A stretch of DNA of 11,025 bases, taken from an uncultured Helicobacter sp. (GTDB lineage Bacteria; Campylobacterota; Campylobacteria; Campylobacterales; Helicobacteraceae). Each line of letters starts with the position of its first letter. The stretch's first letter is position 1. Under the pieces are notes generated by a model that made no database searches, was not told the origin of the DNA, and saw only the letters and a program-made list of their open reading frames with translations. The DNA is taken from assembly GCA_944325475.1 (NCBI GenBank), contig CALVAF010000116.1, forward strand, positions 1 to 11,025, read 5' to 3'. The position numbers were made by a program, and so were the translations under genes. Shown piece after piece: positions 6,849-11,025 of this stretch.

Positions 6849-8579
6849 ATGGATTTAAAAGCATTATTTGAACAAATTAGAAATCTCTACAAACGCCTTA
6901 ATAAAAAACAAAGAATTGTGTTTCTAGCAACGATTGTTGCGATTGTCGCTTTCATTTCAGGCTTGATTGTTTGGAATTCGATGAGTAACAAAAATGGTGT
7001 GATGTATCCGGGCTATGCGGTTTTATTTGAAGGGGTTAGCCCAGAAGATGGGGCGTTAATTATCCAGCAACTCCAACAAGACCAAATTGCTTATAAAATC
7101 CCCAAAGACAATACAATTCTAATCCCTCAAGGTCTCGTGTATGAACAGCGTATGAAACTCGCAAGTAATGGGATTCCAAAAAATAGCAAAGTCGGCTTTG
7201 AAATCTTTGATACCAAAGACTTTGGTGCCACAGATTTTGACCAAAGAATCAAATACCTCCGTGCCATAGAAGGAGAGCTTGCAAGGACGATTGAAAGTCT
7301 CTCACCCATCCAAAAAGCCACCGTGCATCTTGCACAACCCGAAAAAAGCGTATTTATTAGCGAGCAAACTCCACCCACTGCTTCTGTGGTCCTTGTTTTT
7401 AAACCCGCACAAACCCTAACCCCTAAGCAAATTTCAGGAATTAAAAACATCGTCTCTTCAGCCGTGCCTCATTTGACGATTGAAAATGTCGAAGTCGTTA
7501 ATGAAAAGGGTGAGCCTCTTAGCGAATTAGATGAATTAGGTGGTGCAAGGGAGCTAGCTGCAGCACAACTGCGTTACAAAAATAACTTTGAACAATCCCT
7601 AGAAGAAAAAATCATTAATATTTTAGCCCCTATTACAGGCGGGAGAGAGGGCGTAGTGGCTAAGGTAACGGCAGAATTTGATTTCGCGCAAAAAGAAAGC
7701 ACTCAAGAATACTATGATCCAAATAATGTTATTAGAAGTGAGCAAAATCTCGAGGAAAAACGCGAGGGGGTAAAACCCAAAGAAATCGGTGGAGTTCCCG
7801 GAGTAGTGAGCAATATCGGACCTGTGCAAGGCTTAGAAGATGAGAACAATAAAGAACGCTATGAAAAATCCCAAACCACCACAAACTACGAAATTAGTAA
7901 AACAATTTCCAATATCAAAGGCGAATTTGCAACGATTCGTCGCCTCTCTGCTGCTGTTGTGGTTGATGGCAAATACCAAAAACAACTTGATGCCAATGGC
8001 GTAGAACAGCTAGAATACATCGCGCTCAATGGAGGCGAAATGGAACAAATCTCCGCACTTGTTAGACAAGCTATTGGCTTTAATCAACAAAGGGGTGATG
8101 AAGTTTCTGTAAGCAACTTCCAACTCAATGGACAAAATGCTAGTTTCAAAGCCAGAACACCACTAGAACGATTCCTAGAAACCGCACAAGACTTACTCAC
8201 ACCTTTTATGCCACTTTTAAAATATGTGATTGTGGGAATCATCTTATTTTTATTTTATAAAAAAGTCATCTTACCTTTCAGCGAACGTATGCTTGAGGCA
8301 AAAACCGATGAAGAAGAAGAGATTGAATCATTACTTAAAATTGATGATGAAGAAGAAGATGATAACGATAAACTCAATGAAGTTAGAAGACGTGTTGAAG
8401 ACCAGCTTGGATTTGGCAATGCCAATAACGAAGATGAAGTGAAATATAAGGTGCTTTTAGAAAAGCTCCGCGAGATAGTGCAAGAAAAGCCCACAGAATT
8501 AGCAAATTTATTCCAAACTCTAGTGCATGATGAATTAGGGATTGACAATATTGGAAGCATATCAAAAGGAGGGAGATAA
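6849..8579 (+). CDS. fliF: Flagellar MS-ring protein FliF
   Basis: FliF forms the membrane-embedded MS ring on which the flagellar basal body, C ring and export gate assemble. The 576 aa length fits Campylobacterota FliF. A short cytoplasmic N terminus is followed by TM1 at about 23-44. The periplasmic ring-building part includes YPGYAVLFEGVSPEDGALI (53-71), the segment FDQRIKYLRAIEGELARTI (130-148), and a third ring-building region to about 430. TM2 is at about 453-475. The C-terminal cytoplasmic tail has an acidic stretch (484-507, mostly Glu and Asp). It ends in the FliG-binding helices, including EKPTELANLFQTLVHDEL (546-563). The start ATG 6849 is 7 nt after hisC and has only a weak ribosome site, so coupling to hisC translation is likely. 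The fliG gene follows after 2 nt. Confidence 0.96.
   Translation: MDLKALFEQIRNLYKRLNKKQRIVFLATIVAIVAFISGLIVWNSMSNKNGVMYPGYAVLFEGVSPEDGALIIQQLQQDQIAYKIPKDNTILIPQGLVYEQRMKLASNGIPKNSKVGFEIFDTKDFGATDFDQRIKYLRAIEGELARTIESLSPIQKATVHLAQPEKSVFISEQTPPTASVVLVFKPAQTLTPKQISGIKNIVSSAVPHLTIENVEVVNEKGEPLSELDELGGARELAAAQLRYKNNFEQSLEEKIINILAPITGGREGVVAKVTAEFDFAQKESTQEYYDPNNVIRSEQNLEEKREGVKPKEIGGVPGVVSNIGPVQGLEDENNKERYEKSQTTTNYEISKTISNIKGEFATIRRLSAAVVVDGKYQKQLDANGVEQLEYIALNGGEMEQISALVRQAIGFNQQRGDEVSVSNFQLNGQNASFKARTPLERFLETAQDLLTPFMPLLKYVIVGIILFLFYKKVILPFSERMLEAKTDEEEEIESLLKIDDEEEDDNDKLNEVRRRVEDQLGFGNANNEDEVKYKVLLEKLREIVQEKPTELANLFQTLVHDELGIDNIGSISKGGR
8566..8572 (+). promoter_or_regulatory. Strong ribosome binding site of fliG
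   Basis: AAGGAGG lies within the last codons of fliF, 9 nt before ATG 8582. It is the strongest Shine-Dalgarno in the window and suggests high FliG output, consistent with FliG being needed in many copies per motor. Confidence 0.75.
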
Positions 8580-8581
8580 TC

Positions 8582-9616
8582 ATGCCATCTATCACACTTA
8601 GTCCGCGCCAGCAAGCGCAATATGACGAATTTTCTATGGCAGAAAAAATCGCTATTTTATTAGTCCAGCTAGGCGATGAAATCACGGGGGAAATCTTTTC
8701 ACACCTTGATTTGGATTCTATTACTGAAATTTCAAAGCACATCGCTCAAAATTCCAGTGTGGATAAGACCATTGCCGCGGCGATTTTAGAAGAATTTTAT
8801 GTGATTTTCCAATCTAACCAATATATCTCAACAGGTGGTTTTGAATATGCCAAAGAATTGCTTTATCGCACACTAGGACCAGAAGCAGCTAAGAAAGTTT
8901 TAGACAAGCTTGCAAAATCCATGCAATCTTCGCAAAATTTTTCTTATCTCTCACGTGTGCGTCCGCAGCAGCTCTCAGACTTCATTATCCATGAACACCC
9001 TCAAACCATTGCTTTGATTCTAGCCCATATGGACCCCACCAATGCTGCAGAAACCCTTAACTTTTTCTCTGATGATTTGCGGGCAGAAATTGCGATTCGT
9101 ATGGCAAATCTTGGAGATATTTCTCCTAATATCGTCAAACGCGTCTCTACTGTTTTAGAAAATAAACTTGAATCACTGACAAGCTACAAAGTCGAGGTAG
9201 GCGGAGTGCGTGCTGTCGCAGAAGTCTTTAACCGCTTAGGACAAAAAGCTGCTAAGGCAACAATTGCCTATATCGAGCAGATTGATGACCAACTTGCTGC
9301 AGCCATTAAAGAAATGATGTTTACTTTTGAAGATATTGAAAAGCTTGATAGCAACGCTATTAGGGAAATTTTAAAAATTGTCGATAAAAAAGATTTAATT
9401 CTTGCTCTGAAGGCTTCTCCAGAAGAACTCAAACAGAAATTTACATCTAATATGTCCCAAAGAGCAAGTGAGCAGCTTTTGGAAGAAATGCAGTTTTTAG
9501 GTGCCGTCAAGGTTAAAGATGTCGAAGCCGCACAAAGAAGGATTGTAGAAACCGTGCAATCACTCTCTGAACAAGGCGTAATACAAATTGGCGAACAAGA
9601 GGATACCATTGAATAA
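8582..9616 (+). CDS. fliG: Flagellar motor switch protein FliG
   Basis: FliG is the C-ring component that binds FliF and meets the stator units to produce torque and switching. The 344 aa length matches the family. The N-terminal domain (about 15-110) includes AEKIAILLVQLGDEITGEIF (20-39). The middle armadillo domain has the conserved EHPQ motif (138-141) in HEHPQTIALILAHM. A linker with GGVRAVAEVFNRL (207-219) leads into the C-terminal domain. The torque helix region has MFTFEDIEKLDSNAIREIL (246-264), whose charged residues include E250, D251, K254, D256 and R261. The hydrophobic segment LILALKASPEELKQKF (272-287) and NMSQRA (290-295) follow. All expected segments are present with no damage. 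The gene overlaps fliH by 8 nt if TTG 9609 is the fliH start. Confidence 0.97.
   Translation: MPSITLSPRQQAQYDEFSMAEKIAILLVQLGDEITGEIFSHLDLDSITEISKHIAQNSSVDKTIAAAILEEFYVIFQSNQYISTGGFEYAKELLYRTLGPEAAKKVLDKLAKSMQSSQNFSYLSRVRPQQLSDFIIHEHPQTIALILAHMDPTNAAETLNFFSDDLRAEIAIRMANLGDISPNIVKRVSTVLENKLESLTSYKVEVGGVRAVAEVFNRLGQKAAKATIAYIEQIDDQLAAAIKEMMFTFEDIEKLDSNAIREILKIVDKKDLILALKASPEELKQKFTSNMSQRASEQLLEEMQFLGAVKVKDVEAAQRRIVETVQSLSEQGVIQIGEQEDTIE
9598..9603 (+). promoter_or_regulatory. Ribosome binding site supporting a TTG start for fliH
   Basis: AGAGGA lies 5 nt before TTG 9609, inside the end of fliG. The next in-frame ATG (9693) has no comparable site, and TTG 9588 also lacks one. Confidence 0.55.
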
Positions 9617-10487
9617 TATCAACGAACACGAAAATATCATCACCAAAGAAAAAAAAGCAAAGCATGATATTAAAAAATACAATTTCAGAAATATGGAAGT
9701 CGCTAAAAAATCTCAAAATGCAGAATCCAAAAAAGATCCTGCCATCAAAGAAGAAATGATGCTACAAACACCTACACTCCAAGAAGCACAAGAAGAAAGG
9801 ATTGAAGAAACTCAAGAAATGCAAGAATCTCAAGAAATTACAGAATCACCAATCCAACAAACACCTTCGCTTAAGCTTTTTGAAGCCGAAGTCGTCGATA
9901 AAATCCTCCAAAAAAGCGATGCCTTAGCGCAATCTTTACAAAAACTTCAAGAGCAGTTTGACAAACAAGAAAAGGAAATAACCCAAAAAGTTGCCGATGC
10001 TAAAGCTGAAGCAAAAGAGCAAGGCTATAATGAGGGTTATCAAAGAGCCAAACAAGAGCTAGAAGCCCAAATCAATAGCCAAAGGGAACTTTATTCTCTA
10101 AGCATTAAACGCATTGATGAGCATATTAGTAATACTAAAATCCGTATTGCCAATCTTGAAAAGGAACTTAGCTCTATCGCCCTTGACATCGCTAAAGAAG
10201 TCATTACCAATGAAGTCAATACCAATAGCGCTAAAATCGCTTCTTCTCTAGCTAGAAATCTCCTGCAAAACCTAGCAGAAAACGCACAAGTAACCCTAAA
10301 GGTTTTCCCCGGTGATTTGGAGGAATTAAAAGAATCCTTGCAAGATTTAACTCATGTCACCCTCCAAGCTGACCCAGCAATCGCTAAGGGAGGCGTGATT
10401 ATTTTAAGCAATGAGGGCAACATTGATGGGGATATTCATCTGCGCTTTGAAGCCCTCAAAAAATCCATTTTAGAGAGTAGATTCTGA
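9609..10487 (+). CDS. fliH: Flagellar export apparatus protein FliH (FliI ATPase regulator)
   Basis: FliH binds the export ATPase FliI and docks it to the C ring and export gate. From TTG 9609 it is 292 aa. The N-terminal segment ITKEKKAKHDIKKYNFRNM (11-29) resembles the short N-terminal segment of Campylobacterota FliH, so the TTG was preferred over ATG 9693, which would give 264 aa. A low-complexity Gln/Glu-rich stretch follows (54-84). A long helical region (about 90-190) contains one GxxxG step, GYNEG (139-143), typical of FliH/YscL proteins. The C-terminal E2-subunit-like domain includes IALDIAKEVI (190-199), VTLKVFPGDLEEL (228-240) and ADPAIAKGGVIIL (254-266). The stop TGA 10485-10487 shares one base with the dxs start. 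Identity rests on these motifs and the fliG-fliH-dxs order; the start is less sure. Confidence 0.9.
   Translation: MNNINEHENIITKEKKAKHDIKKYNFRNMEVAKKSQNAESKKDPAIKEEMMLQTPTLQEAQEERIEETQEMQESQEITESPIQQTPSLKLFEAEVVDKILQKSDALAQSLQKLQEQFDKQEKEITQKVADAKAEAKEQGYNEGYQRAKQELEAQINSQRELYSLSIKRIDEHISNTKIRIANLEKELSSIALDIAKEVITNEVNTNSAKIASSLARNLLQNLAENAQVTLKVFPGDLEELKESLQDLTHVTLQADPAIAKGGVIILSNEGNIDGDIHLRFEALKKSILESRF
9780..9836 (+). repeat. Degenerate CAAGAA hexamer cluster within fliH
   Basis: Five exact CAAGAA copies start at 9780, 9789, 9813, 9822 and 9831, all in frame and encoding Gln-Glu pairs. The spacers are 3 to 18 nt, so it is not a perfect tandem array. It produces the Gln/Glu-rich part of FliH. 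Confidence 0.6.
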
Positions 10488-11025
10488 TGTCTTTAGAGCA
10501 AAAATATTTAGAAATTCTCAAAAAAGGTCATTTCAACGAAAAAGACTATCTTTTATTGGGGGAATTGGCACAAGTTTTACGCAATAGAATCCTAGAGGTT
10601 GTTTCCCAAAATGGTGGGCATTTAAGCTCATGTTTGGGGGCTGTGGAGCTCATTATTGCTATGCATTGCGTTTTTGATTCCCCAAAGGATCCTTTTATCT
10701 TTGATGTCAGCCACCAAGCCTATGCACATAAGCTACTAACGGGACGTTGGGATAGCTTTAAAACTTTGCGTCAAACCAATGGAATTAGCGGCTTTACAAA
10801 GCCTCAAGAAAGTGTGCATGATTATTTCATCGCCGGACATAGCTCCACTTCTATCTCGCTTGGAGTAGGAATTTCTAAGGCGTTTTTTTTGAATCATTCC
10901 AAAAACACTCCAGTTGTGCTTATCGGAGATGGTGCGATGAGTGCGGGATTAGCCTATGAAGCCCTCAATGAACTAGGCGATAGAAAATACCCTATGGTAA
11001 TTATCCTTAATGACAATGAAATGAG
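10487..11025 (+). CDS. dxs: 1-deoxy-D-xylulose-5-phosphate synthase, N-terminal part (cut by the window end)
   Basis: DXS condenses pyruvate and glyceraldehyde 3-phosphate, using thiamine diphosphate, in the first step of the MEP isoprenoid pathway, and also feeds thiamine and pyridoxal synthesis. It is cytosolic. Only 179 complete codons of a protein usually over 600 aa lie in the window, with the frame open to the edge. Motifs match the family closely: NGGHLSSCLGAVEL (42-55, H45), DVSHQAYAHKLLTGR (73-87, H76 and H81), GFTKPQES (102-109), AGHSSTSISLG (116-126), and the thiamine-diphosphate/Mg motif from GDGAMSAG (147-154) to NDNEM (175-179). ATG 10487 shares its A with the fliH stop, so translation is probably coupled; AGAGAG 9 nt upstream is a modest ribosome site. 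The fliH-dxs junction is the one I recall from H. pylori and C. jejuni. Confidence 0.96.
   Translation, partial: MSLEQKYLEILKKGHFNEKDYLLLGELAQVLRNRILEVVSQNGGHLSSCLGAVELIIAMHCVFDSPKDPFIFDVSHQAYAHKLLTGRWDSFKTLRQTNGISGFTKPQESVHDYFIAGHSSTSISLGVGISKAFFLNHSKNTPVVLIGDGAMSAGLAYEALNELGDRKYPMVIILNDNEM

Noticed and set aside
8255..8742. Two overlapping minus-strand open frames across the fliF-fliG junction
   Set aside because: Both are antisense to conserved fliF and fliG segments. The Ser-rich run in one is the complement of the acidic Glu/Asp codons of FliF.
10883..10890. Run of eight T in dxs as a possible phase-variable tract
   Set aside because: It encodes Phe-Phe-Leu in frame within a gene for an essential pathway. 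An 8-base T run is common by chance at this base composition, and nothing suggests switching.

Overview
The window looks like a chromosomal segment of a Campylobacterota bacterium, most likely Helicobacter or a close relative. The DNA is AT-rich and tightly packed. The right half has the order fliF-fliG-fliH-dxs that I recall from Helicobacter pylori and Campylobacter jejuni, preceded by hisC as in C. jejuni. All genes are on the plus strand. No rRNA, tRNA, CRISPR array, insertion sequence or phage gene was seen.

Region 1 (1-5309) is a tripartite RND efflux cluster: periplasmic adaptor, inner-membrane RND pump (1039 aa) and TolC-like outer-membrane channel (418 aa). The genes are separated by 9 nt and then overlap by 11 nt, so they form one transcription unit. 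The adaptor is cut by the left edge of the window. It also carries an in-frame TAA at 56-58, inside the conserved N-terminal half of its lipoyl/barrel-sandwich domain, with good adaptor-like sequence in the same frame on both sides. This looks like a single-base nonsense mutation. If it is real, the pump and channel are intact but lack a full-length adaptor.

Region 2 (5310-5734) is the only long gap. It holds a probable weak terminator for the efflux operon at its left end and a promoter candidate for the next operon at its right end. Between them lies AT-rich sequence with short open stretches that may be remnants of a lost gene. I could not identify a product.

Region 3 (5741-11025) is a second operon: hisC (histidinol-phosphate aminotransferase), fliF (flagellar MS ring), fliG (motor switch/C ring), fliH (export ATPase regulator) and the first 179 codons of dxs (DXP synthase), which runs off the right edge. 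Spacings are 7 nt, 2 nt, an 8-nt overlap and a 1-nt overlap, so translation is probably coupled. FliF, FliG and FliH build the base of the flagellum and its export gate support. HisC and Dxs are metabolic passengers of the same transcript.

Apart from the adaptor lesion, the window reads as ordinary core genome. I found no convincing sign of a new system.
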